The position numbers were made by a program, and so were the translations under genes. The notes under the pieces are model-generated. The model saw nothing but the letters and a program-made list of their open reading frames with translations. It ran no database searches and was not told the origin of the DNA. A DNA stretch of 64,000 nucleotides from JBGTFE01 sp036403235 (GTDB lineage Bacteria > Acidobacteriota > Blastocatellia > Pyrinomonadales > Pyrinomonadaceae): positions 123,999-187,998 of the forward strand of contig DASWRI010000036.1 in the NCBI GenBank assembly GCA_036403235.1. Reading direction: 5' to 3'. This document shows positions 48,899-56,560 of this stretch, piece after piece; the stretch's first letter is position 1, and every line of letters starts with the position of its first letter.

Positions 48899-50260
48899 TT
48901 ATTTTTGCCGAATCCACTTCCAGACTTCGGGAATCGTCGCGCGCTTTCCGTACATCAGCATTCCGACGCGATAGACGCGTGACGCCAGCCAGACTAATCC
49001 GGTGATGGCCGCGCCGTTTATCAAAATCGCGAGCAGAATCTGCCAGAACGGCGGCATTTCCGCCAAAATCCGAACCGGCATCGTAATCGGCGCGAAAAAC
49101 GGCGCAATCGAAATCCAGAACGAAAGCGTCGAGTTCGGGTCGCGGATAACGGCGAAACTGAAATAAAAGCCGATGAGCAAAATCATCACCGGCGGAAACG
49201 CAAACTGCCCGCCTTCCTGCATACTCGTCACCATCGAGCCGATGAGCGCGAAAATCGACGCGTAGATAAAAAACCCGAGCAGAAAAAAGATGAAAAAATA
49301 AATGACCATCAGCGGCGTGATGTTCGGAATTGAAACCGCGACGCCCGAAGCGCTGAGCTGCGCCATCCCGATTCCGACCAGAACGAGCGCCGAAATAATC
49401 CAAATCGCAAGCTGCGTCAAACCCGCCAGTCCGACGCCGACGAGCTTGCCCATCATCAATTCGAACGGCTTGGCGGACGAAAATAAAATTTCGGCGATGC
49501 GCGTTTCTTTTTCTTCGACGACCGCGCCCATAATCATGTTTCCGTAAATCGCGAGCGTGATGTAAATCATCATTCCGATTATCAAAGAAGCGAAAAACAG
49601 GCCGTCGGAGTCTTTTTCGTTTCCCTTTTCATCGACCTGACGCGCGACAAATTCAACGTTTCGGCTGAGCTCTTTCAAGCGCGCTTCGCTGATATTCGCG
49701 TCCGCCAGACGCTGCGAGCGAACGGCTTCGTTCAGAGCGTCTTTCAGCGTGTCGTTGGCGATAAAATCTCCCGCTTTACGCGAGAAAAGTTCGAATTTCG
49801 CGTCCGCATTGTCAAAATCCGGCGGAACAATCAGGTAGGCGTCGATTTCTGCGGCGGTAATTTTACCGTTCAGCTCGCCGCGAATTTGTTCGATAGATTT
49901 TGCGCCGGCGTCGTAATCGGCAAAAATAAAGCTTTCGCCAAGTTGTTCCGAGCCGCTTTTTAATTTTTCTTCCTGCGAAGCGTTCAAATTCTTTACCGAT
50001 TCCTTCGCCGCTTTTTCGGCACGCTCGGCAATGCGCTCGGGCGAAAGATTTGCTTTCAGACGCGGCGCGATTTTATTTGTACGGTCAAGGACGACGATTC
50101 TAGTTGCCTCGCCCTTGATAGAAAAAATTATCGCCGGAACGACCGCAAACATCGCCGCGATAAAAGGAAAAAGCAAAGTTCCGATTAAAAACGTCCATTT
50201 GAGAACGATTTTTTTGTATTCGTGTTTTACGACAGCCAGAAATTTACGCATTTGTTTCAT
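48899..50260 (-). CDS. ABC-2 type exporter permease (NatB-like)
   Basis: 453 residues. The first membrane helix is FLIGTLLFPFIAAMFAVVPAIIF (~25-47). A large extracytoplasmic domain (~55-225) follows. Five C-terminal membrane helices include LFFASLIIGMMIYITLAI, AGLTQLAIWIISALVLVGI and MVIYFFIFFLLGFFIYASIF. This is the ABC-2/NatB sodium or drug-exporter type. Its start overlaps the end of the ATPase gene by 17 bases (an internal Met at 50251 gives an 8-base overlap), so the two are translationally coupled. The substrate is unknown. Confidence 0.9.
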   Translation of the reverse strand: MKQMRKFLAVVKHEYKKIVLKWTFLIGTLLFPFIAAMFAVVPAIIFSIKGEATRIVVLDRTNKIAPRLKANLSPERIAERAEKAAKESVKNLNASQEEKLKSGSEQLGESFIFADYDAGAKSIEQIRGELNGKITAAEIDAYLIVPPDFDNADAKFELFSRKAGDFIANDTLKDALNEAVRSQRLADANISEARLKELSRNVEFVARQVDEKGNEKDSDGLFFASLIIGMMIYITLAIYGNMIMGAVVEEKETRIAEILFSSAKPFELMMGKLVGVGLAGLTQLAIWIISALVLVGIGMAQLSASGVAVSIPNITPLMVIYFFIFFLLGFFIYASIFALIGSMVTSMQEGGQFAFPPVMILLIGFYFSFAVIRDPNSTLSFWISIAPFFAPITMPVRILAEMPPFWQILLAILINGAAITGLVWLASRVYRVGMLMYGKRATIPEVWKWIRQK

Positions 50261-51161
50261 TTATCCTTTCGATAAAAATATCGTTGAGGCTCGGCTCGAT
50301 TTGTTCGAATTTTGAAATGGAAGCGCCGTTTTCTATCAATGTTTTGAGCAGAATTTGGGCGTCGGCGTTTTCGGCCAGAACAAGTTCCTTTTCGTCGGCG
50401 TGCTCGACGATTTTGGCAATTAGCGTTTTGTCTTCCAGAACTTTTTCGCCGCCGTCGGCGCGCAGGGCGATTAGATTTTTGCCGTAGCTCTGCTTTACTT
50501 CGCGGAGAGTTCCGGCAACGACTTTGCGCGATTTGTTTATCAAAAGAATGTCGCTGCACAGTCGCTCGGCGGTTTCCATCAAATGCGTCGAAAAGATAAT
50601 CGTTTTGTCCTGCGTTTTAAACTCGGAAATAACGTCAATCAAAAACTCGACGTTTATCGGGTCGAGGCCGGAAAAGGGCTCGTCCAGAATAAGCAAATCG
50701 GGATTGTGCAGAACGGTCGAGATAAATTGAACTTTCTGCTGCATTCCCTTTGAAAGGTCGGTTGTTTTCTTTCGTTTCCACTCGCCGAGATTCATTCTTT
50801 CGAGCCAGAAATCGATTCGCTTGTCGGCCTCGCCTTGCGGGACATTTTTGAGAGCGGCAAAATATCGAAGCTGGTCGATAATCTTCATTTTTTTATAAAG
50901 CCCGCGCTCTTCGGGCAGATAGCCGATGCGATTTTGCAAATCGCCCGTAAAATCCTTCCCGAAAAGCTCGATTTTGCCTTCGTCGGGCGCGGTGATGCCG
51001 ACAATCATTCGAATCGTCGTCGTTTTTCCCGCGCCGTTCGGCCCTAAAAAACCGAACACGCGCCCGGCTTTGACGTCAAAGCTCAAATCTTCGACCGCAG
51101 CAAAATCGCCAAAGCGTTTCGTCACATTTTCGACGCGCAGAGTTACGTTTTGTTCGCTCAT
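50244..51161 (-). CDS. ABC transporter ATP-binding protein (NatA-like)
   Basis: 305 residues. Walker A GPNGAGKTT (about 39-47), Q-loop region YLPEERGLYKKMK, signature LSKGMQQKVQ, Walker B LLILDEPFSG and switch His FSTHLMETAERL are all present. A C-terminal ~90-residue domain typical of exporter ATPases (DUF4162-like: LEDKTLIAKIVEHADEKE) follows. It forms an exporter with the permease encoded directly downstream. Confidence 0.95.
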   Translation of the reverse strand: MSEQNVTLRVENVTKRFGDFAAVEDLSFDVKAGRVFGFLGPNGAGKTTTIRMIVGITAPDEGKIELFGKDFTGDLQNRIGYLPEERGLYKKMKIIDQLRYFAALKNVPQGEADKRIDFWLERMNLGEWKRKKTTDLSKGMQQKVQFISTVLHNPDLLILDEPFSGLDPINVEFLIDVISEFKTQDKTIIFSTHLMETAERLCSDILLINKSRKVVAGTLREVKQSYGKNLIALRADGGEKVLEDKTLIAKIVEHADEKELVLAENADAQILLKTLIENGASISKFEQIEPSLNDIFIERINETNA

Positions 51162-51237
51162 AAAATTGTGTCTAAAGATAGCACAGATGAATACGGATTT
51201 CTAAGTTTTATGTTCGGAGGATTTATAAAAAAGCGAA

Positions 51238-51345
51238 ATGACTGTGAAAATAATTTTCTGGACGGTGACAGGAATTTTCTTCCTGATAATACTCGGCGTC
51301 AATGATAAAAATGAGCGAACATATAGAAAATATTTTGTAAACTAG
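51238..51345 (+). CDS. Possible 35-residue membrane peptide
   Basis: Starts MTVKIIFWTVTGIFFLIILG, a single hydrophobic helix, then a charged tail (VNDKNERTYRKYFVN). GGAGGATT lies about 20 bases upstream, a poor distance. It ends five bases before the methyltransferase ATG. No family is known and chance is a real alternative. Confidence 0.3.
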   Translation: MTVKIIFWTVTGIFFLIILGVNDKNERTYRKYFVN

Positions 51346-51349
51346 TTAA

Positions 51350-51982
51350 ATGAATCCGACCGACAAAAATAAAATAATCGAAAACGGGTATAACAAAATT
51401 GCCGCGCTTTATCACGCCAAGCGGCTTGCCAAAAAAGAAATCAACAATCAATATTTCGACGGGCTTTTTCAATATTTCCCGGATTCCGGCAAACTGCTCG
51501 ATTTGGGCTGTGGCGGCGGCCAGCCTCTGACGTCGTATTTTGCCGAAAAAGGCTTTGACGTTACCGGCGTCGATATTTCGTCGAAGATGATTGAAATTGC
51601 CCGCGAGCAGATTCCGCAGGGAAATTTTTTTGTCTCGGAAATGACCGAATGTGAGTTTGGAGAAGAAGAATTTGACGTAATCGTCAGCGCGTTTGCAATT
51701 ATTCACGTTCCGCAGAAAAAACAGTCGTCGCTTTTCAAAAACATTTTCAAATGGCTGAAAACGGGCGGTGTCGCGTTTTTGATTTTGGCAACCAACGATG
51801 TCGAAGAATGGATTGAGGATTTTTACGGCGTCGAAATGTACTGGTCACATTTCGGCAGCGAAAAATATAAGGAAATAATCGCCGATGCCGGACTTCAAAT
51901 GCTCTGGGACAAAATCGAAACTTTATCGAACGGCGAAGTTTTCTACAATGTCATTATAAAGAAGGTGAAAACTGAAAACTGA
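51350..51982 (+). CDS. Class I SAM-dependent methyltransferase
   Basis: 210 residues with Rossmann methyltransferase motifs: LLDLGCGGGQPL (about 48-59, SAM-binding), VTGVDISSKMIEIAR (acidic residue binding the ribose), and FDVIVSAFAIIHVP (motif IV). It is of UbiE/type-11 small-molecule style; the substrate is unknown. The final residues VKTEN are encoded by the start of a heptamer hairpin (51965-52030), so the repeat has moved or supplied the stop codon. Confidence 0.88.
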   Translation: MNPTDKNKIIENGYNKIAALYHAKRLAKKEINNQYFDGLFQYFPDSGKLLDLGCGGGQPLTSYFAEKGFDVTGVDISSKMIEIAREQIPQGNFFVSEMTECEFGEEEFDVIVSAFAIIHVPQKKQSSLFKNIFKWLKTGGVAFLILATNDVEEWIEDFYGVEMYWSHFGSEKYKEIIADAGLQMLWDKIETLSNGEVFYNVIIKKVKTEN

Positions 51983-52030
51983 AAGTTGTTTTTACTATTT
52001 ACTTTTCAGTTTTTAGTTCTCAGTTTTCAG
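51965..52030. repeat. Heptamer hairpin overlapping the methyltransferase end
   Basis: The left arm aaaactg, aaaactg, aaagttg begins inside the last codons of the methyltransferase. The right arm cttttcagtttttagttctc (52002-52021) and following cagttttcag are its complement. A T-tract after it (ctttttttac) could make it a terminator for both converging genes. Confidence 0.75.
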
Positions 52031-52036
52031 CTTTTT

Positions 52037-53623
52037 TTACAATTTAACCTGCCGAACCAGAATGACCGGCTCGATGTTTCGCAAATCGTTCAAAACTTTT
52101 TCATCAATCGCCGAATCGACTTCGACGACCGCCAGAGCCTCGCCGCCTTTTTCCTGCCGGCCGAGATAAAAGCGCGAAATATTGACGTTTGCTTCGCCCA
52201 AAAGCGTTCCGATTTGGCCGACGACGCCGGGGACGTCTTTGTTTTTGGCGACGAGCATAAATCCGGTCGGGACGGCTTCGATTGAGAAATTCCCGATTTC
52301 CGTGATGCGTCCTTCGCCGTTCGCGAAAACCATTCCCGAAACGGTCTGCTCGGCGTTTGAAGATGAGACGGCGGTGCGAATGTCGGCGTTTGCGCGTTTC
52401 GCCTGCGTGTAACTGGTCGTCAGCTTGATGCCGCGTTCTTCGGCGATGTGCATCGCGTTGACGACGTTGACGCGCGCCGAAACGTCTCTCAGAAGCCCGG
52501 CCAAAAACGAGCGCGTGACAGGCGCGGCGTCCTTTTCGGCGAGCTCTCCGGCGTATTCGAGCTTTACTTCCGAAATCGGGTTTTCGTTCATAATCTGCGC
52601 CTGAAAGCGCCCGAGTTTTTCCGCTAAATCGATAAACGGCTGGAGCGCGGCGAGCTCGGATGCGGCCATCGAAGGCGCGTTGACGGCGCCGCGCAAAGTT
52701 CCGGTTTCGAGATAATCGCGCATTTGCTCGGCGACGGTTAAGGCAACGCCCTCCTGCGCTTCGGTCGTCGATGCGCCGAGATGCGGTGTCGTGATAATTT
52801 TATCGTTTCCGAGCAGCGGCGAGTTTTCCGGCAAAGGCTCCTGGGCAAAAACGTCCATCGCAGCCGCCGCCACCGTTCCCGTCTCGATTGCTTCGAGCAG
52901 CGCCGCTTCGTCAACCAGACCGCCGCGCGCGCAGTTTACCAATCGAACGCCTTTTTTCATTTTCGCAAAAGCGTCTCGGCCGATAATCCCGCGCGTCTCA
53001 TCCGTGACGGGCGTGTGAATCGTGATAAAGTCGGCTTTCGATAAAACTTCGTCCAGACCGCCGAGCTCGATTCCGAATTCTTTTGCCTGTTCGGGCGAGA
53101 CAAACGGGTCGAAAGCGAGAATATTCATTCCGAAGCCTTTTGCGATGCGCGCGACGTGTTTTCCGATTCGGCCCAGACCGACGACGCCGAGCGTTTTGCC
53201 GTTCAATTCGACGCCGACGAAGCTTTTTTTGTCCCAGACGCCGGATTGCAGTTTGGCGTGCGCCTGCGGCACGTTTCGCGCCATCGAAACGAGCAGCGCG
53301 ATGGTGTGCTCGGCGGTCGTAATCGTGTTGCCGTCCGGCGCGTTCATGACGACGATACCGCGCGTCGTCGCGGCTTTGACGTCGATATTGTCGACGCCGA
53401 CGCCGGCGCGACCGATGACGCGCAGTTTTTCGGCGCTGTCCATTAACTCCGCAGTAATCTGAGTCGCGCTCCTGACAATCACGCCGTCGGCGTCTTTTAT
53501 TTCAACGGCTAACTCTTCGGGCGCAAGCTTCGTTTTTTTGACGACCTCGAAACCCGCATCACGAAGCGGCGCTAATTTGTCTTCATTCACATCGTCGGCG
53601 ACAAAAATTTTAATATTATTCAT
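52037..53623 (-). CDS. serA: D-3-phosphoglycerate dehydrogenase
   Basis: 528 residues, the long form of SerA, first step of serine synthesis (3-phosphoglycerate to 3-phosphohydroxypyruvate with NAD). NAD-binding GLGRIGKHVARIAK (about 149-162), catalytic Arg/Glu/His regions (VRSATQITAELM, NCARGGLVDEAALLEAI, TPHLGASTTEAQ) are present. An allosteric ASB domain (~320-450) and a C-terminal ACT domain (~455-528, VPGVVGQIGTLLGEANVNIS) for serine feedback follow. Divergent from corA. Confidence 0.97.
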   Translation of the reverse strand: MNNIKIFVADDVNEDKLAPLRDAGFEVVKKTKLAPEELAVEIKDADGVIVRSATQITAELMDSAEKLRVIGRAGVGVDNIDVKAATTRGIVVMNAPDGNTITTAEHTIALLVSMARNVPQAHAKLQSGVWDKKSFVGVELNGKTLGVVGLGRIGKHVARIAKGFGMNILAFDPFVSPEQAKEFGIELGGLDEVLSKADFITIHTPVTDETRGIIGRDAFAKMKKGVRLVNCARGGLVDEAALLEAIETGTVAAAAMDVFAQEPLPENSPLLGNDKIITTPHLGASTTEAQEGVALTVAEQMRDYLETGTLRGAVNAPSMAASELAALQPFIDLAEKLGRFQAQIMNENPISEVKLEYAGELAEKDAAPVTRSFLAGLLRDVSARVNVVNAMHIAEERGIKLTTSYTQAKRANADIRTAVSSSNAEQTVSGMVFANGEGRITEIGNFSIEAVPTGFMLVAKNKDVPGVVGQIGTLLGEANVNISRFYLGRQEKGGEALAVVEVDSAIDEKVLNDLRNIEPVILVRQVKL

Positions 53624-53629
53624 AAAATA

Positions 53630-53782
53630 GTCAGTTGTCAGTTGTCAGTTGTCCGTCGTCAGTGGTAAAACCTTTGTTGACCGTAAATTGTTTTACTAAA
53701 AATCTTAGCATTGCGCGAAATTATGCACAAAGTTCATAATTAAAACAATCAACTACCGGCGACGGACAAAGGACAACAAACT
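53630..53782. repeat. Heptamer inverted repeat between serA and corA
   Basis: The left arm gtcagtt repeated three times, then gtccgtc, gtcagtg (53630-53665). The right arm aactaccggcgacggacaaa (53751-53770) with ggacaac... is complementary. About 85 bases lie between, probably including both divergent promoters. Confidence 0.7.
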
Positions 53783-53786
53783 AATA

Positions 53787-54857
53787 ATGGAAATTTTTGT
53801 TTATCGAAAAGGCGCGGATAAAGTCGAAGAAGGTTTTGAGGCGAAAGATTTGCCCGCGCTTTTAGCGGACAAATCAAATGTCATCTGGGTTGATTTTCTG
53901 GCCGACAATGATGTCGAATTAGCCTGCGCAAAAGATGTTTTGCTGAATGTTTTTAAGTTTCACTATCTGACGGTCGAAGATTGTTTCGAAACGCGCAACC
54001 AGCCGAAAGTCGAGGCCTTTCCCGATTATCTCTATCTTATCGTTCACGGCGTGAAGCCCGGAGAAACAAGCTCGGCGAATTTCGTGACCAAAGAACTGGA
54101 TTGTTTTCTGGGCGAAAATTACGTCGTGACATTTCACTCCGAGCGATTCAAAAGCATCAAAATCGTCAAACAGCAACTTCGCACCAGCACGTTTTCGTGT
54201 CGCCGCGGCGCAGCCTATCTCCTGCACCAGATACTCGACCAGGTGGTCGATTTATATATGCCGATTGTCGACGAATTTGACCAGTCAATCAACGAGCTTG
54301 AAGACCGCGTTTTCAAAATGAAAAAAGGTAATACCGAGATTTTGGAAGAAATTATGGACGTCCGGCGCAGCGTATCGCGTTTGAAAAGAATCTCTTCGCG
54401 GCAGCTCGACGTTTTGTATCGCACGTCGCACGGCGAATTTCCGCAGATTCCCGACAGCATTCTGCCTTTTTACCGCGACGTGCACGACCATCTTTTGCGA
54501 ATTTCGGATTTATCGGAAAATTACCGCGAGCTGAGCAACAGTCTTTTTGAAATTCATTTCAACATCACCGCCAACAAGACCAACGATATTGTAAAATTCC
54601 TGACGATTTTTTCGACGATTTGGCTGCCTCTTTCATTTATTGCCGGAGTTTACGGCATGAATTTCGAGAATATGCCCGAATTGAAAACGCGGAACGGCTA
54701 CTTTTTCGCGCTCGGCTTAATGCTCCTGGTCGCCATCAGCTTGATAATTTATTTCTGGCGCAAAGGCTGGATTTTTCAGAAAGATGACGATGATTGGAAA
54801 GAAACAACAAAGGTAAAAACGACAGTCGTAAAAGAAGATAAAATCGAAGACGATTAA
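53787..54857 (+). CDS. corA: Magnesium/cobalt transporter CorA
   Basis: 356 residues. The large N-terminal cytoplasmic domain is followed by two C-terminal membrane helices (IFSTIWLPLSFIAGVYGMNF; FFALGLMLLVAISLIIYFW) with the signature YGMN at the pore entrance (residues ~290). It is the pentameric Mg2+/Co2+ channel of the inner membrane. The usual acidic loop after GMN is present as FENMPEL. The C-terminal tail is basic/acidic mixed. Its stop overlaps the convergent DUF1835 gene by 4 bases. Confidence 0.96.
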   Translation: MEIFVYRKGADKVEEGFEAKDLPALLADKSNVIWVDFLADNDVELACAKDVLLNVFKFHYLTVEDCFETRNQPKVEAFPDYLYLIVHGVKPGETSSANFVTKELDCFLGENYVVTFHSERFKSIKIVKQQLRTSTFSCRRGAAYLLHQILDQVVDLYMPIVDEFDQSINELEDRVFKMKKGNTEILEEIMDVRRSVSRLKRISSRQLDVLYRTSHGEFPQIPDSILPFYRDVHDHLLRISDLSENYRELSNSLFEIHFNITANKTNDIVKFLTIFSTIWLPLSFIAGVYGMNFENMPELKTRNGYFFALGLMLLVAISLIIYFWRKGWIFQKDDDDWKETTKVKTTVVKEDKIEDD

Positions 54858-55606
54858 ATTTCCTGCAAAAGCCGTTGCACCTGCAAATCTCCGAAGCCGT
54901 AGACGCCTTCTTCGGCGGCAAATTTTTCAAAGATTTTGACGAAATCGCTTTCGCCGCCTGAAACGATTTTCCGCAAAGTTTCTTTCGGTCTGAATTGTTT
55001 TTCTATTTCAGCCTCGCAGACTTCTTTTAATTTCGGGAAACATTCGGAGCCGGTCAGGCTCAGTCGCCTTAATTTGTCGAAATCTTTTTTCCGGTAAGAT
55101 TCCCATAAATCTTTTCCGAGTAAAATATCCGCTTCGCCGAATTTTATTCTTTGCTCGAAACATTTTTGCAAATCTTCGCTTTCCAATCGGCCGAAACCTT
55201 TCCAGATTTCATCTTCGCCTCTGACGACAGGCGCGACGCGATAAATCTCGACGGCTTCTTCGTCCGGCATTGAAAGCTCGGACAAATAGCGTTCCATCAA
55301 ATAAAGACAAAACCACATATTCGCCTGGCAAAACAACTCGTATTCAAACCATAAATTTATTTGGGTTTGCGGCGGCGTGTAAATAAGTTTTTCGAGCTCG
55401 GCGGCGACATTTTCCATATATGAATATTCATCTTCGCCGTAATACAGATTGATAAAATTTGCCCGCGCGCGCCAGAAATCTTCCAATTCCTCGCCGCCGA
55501 CGTCGCCGTCTATCAAACATTCGCGGCAGACGACGATTTCGCCTTCGATATTTGTTTTTTTAAAGCTTTCGACTAAAGAATCGCCAGGCAAAACGTGAAT
55601 CGACAT
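54854..55606 (-). CDS. DUF1835 domain protein
   Basis: 250 residues. It opens MSIHVLPGDSLVESFKKTNI then GEIVVCRECLIDGDVGG, the DUF1835 signature. A helical C-terminal half (DUF3658-like) follows. No membrane segment; the function is unknown in the family. Converges with corA. Confidence 0.82.
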   Translation of the reverse strand: MSIHVLPGDSLVESFKKTNIEGEIVVCRECLIDGDVGGEELEDFWRARANFINLYYGEDEYSYMENVAAELEKLIYTPPQTQINLWFEYELFCQANMWFCLYLMERYLSELSMPDEEAVEIYRVAPVVRGEDEIWKGFGRLESEDLQKCFEQRIKFGEADILLGKDLWESYRKKDFDKLRRLSLTGSECFPKLKEVCEAEIEKQFRPKETLRKIVSGGESDFVKIFEKFAAEEGVYGFGDLQVQRLLQEI

Positions 55607-55615
55607 ATTTTTATT

Positions 55616-56227
55616 TTAAGTCCAAACGGTAAAAATCGCATAAAGCAAAGCGAGACAGATGCCGCCATAAACTCCGGCTAAAACGTCGTCGGCGCAAACT
55701 CCGATTCCGTCGGGCAGATTTTGCAGAGAATCTATCGGATACGGTTTCCAGATGTCGAACAGGCGAAAAAGAAGAAAACCGGCGATGATAAATGTCCACG
55801 AAAATTGAAAAGGAATAAACAGAAAAACAATCAACTGTCCGATAACTTCATCGACGACCGCTTCCTGCGGGTCTTTTTTTCCAAAAAGGCGCGTCGCGCG
55901 CGTCGCCGCCCAGATTCCGAGAAGACAAAAGAGTAGAAAAACGATTAAATTCACCGCGTGCAGCCAAGCGGTGATTTGTTCGGTTCGCCAGGCTTTCTGC
56001 AAAAGATAAATCCCGACGTTCGACTCAAACCAGCCGATTGCCAGATAAATCAACACGCCGACCATCGAGCCGTAAGTTCCCGGCGCGAGCGGCAGATATC
56101 CGACTCCGAAAGTAGTTATCGCCAGCGAAAAATAATCCGCAAAAGTCTTTGCTTTTATCTTTTTTCCGGCACGATTTTCGGTTTCGGCCGCCGCACTTGT
56201 GTGAATAATTTCGTCGTAATCTGACAT
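55616..56227 (-). CDS. pgpA: Phosphatidylglycerophosphatase A
   Basis: 203 residues. PgpA dephosphorylates phosphatidylglycerol phosphate in phospholipid synthesis; integral inner-membrane. Motifs LAPGTYGSMVGVL, VVDEVIGQ and FRLFDIWKPYPID, with the closing GIGVCADDVLAGVYGG, match the family. An N-terminal ~25-residue hydrophilic extension precedes them. Four membrane helices are visible. It is separated from DUF1835 by 9 bases and may be co-transcribed with it. Confidence 0.93.
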   Translation of the reverse strand: MSDYDEIIHTSAAAETENRAGKKIKAKTFADYFSLAITTFGVGYLPLAPGTYGSMVGVLIYLAIGWFESNVGIYLLQKAWRTEQITAWLHAVNLIVFLLFCLLGIWAATRATRLFGKKDPQEAVVDEVIGQLIVFLFIPFQFSWTFIIAGFLLFRLFDIWKPYPIDSLQNLPDGIGVCADDVLAGVYGGICLALLYAIFTVWT

Positions 56228-56363
56228 TAATCTTCCTGATTTTACAAGTATTCTAATTTAACACGCTCATTTTGAAATGTCTCGGCAGCGAACAATGTTT
56301 CAATCGCCGCCAAATAATAATTTAAGAAATGTTAAATGCTTCCACAAGTTGTTAAAAAAACTA

Positions 56364-56392
56364 TTGACTTTTGTTTATTTTGGGTGTATAGA
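56364..56392 (+). promoter_or_regulatory. Sigma-70 promoter of the borosin operon
   Basis: TTGACT (56364-56369) and TATAGA (56387-56392) with the ideal 17-base spacer. Transcription would begin around 56400, giving a ~160-base leader before the precursor ATG. Confidence 0.75.
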
Positions 56393-56430
56393 TAGCTTCG
56401 TATAGCTGAAATTCAACAAATTTCAAATCG

Positions 56431-56520
56431 AGCTGTTCCATAACAGCTTAGGTTTGCTATATTCCCATATCAAGAATTTTCTTGATTTACCTACGTGTCT
56501 CCTAAATCAAAAATCATTTA
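56431..56520 (+). promoter_or_regulatory. Hairpin-rich 5' leader of the borosin operon
   Basis: Perfect small stems follow one another: agctgtt/aacagct (56431-56437 with 56442-56448), tcaagaa/ttcttga (about 56470-56485), and ctaaat/atttag (56502-56521). They could control stability or translation of the precursor mRNA. No known riboswitch is recognised. The Shine-Dalgarno CGGAGGAAAT lies just before the ATG. Confidence 0.45.
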
Positions 56521-56560
56521 GAAGGCTTAACCCAATAAATCCATAACCAACGGAGGAAAT

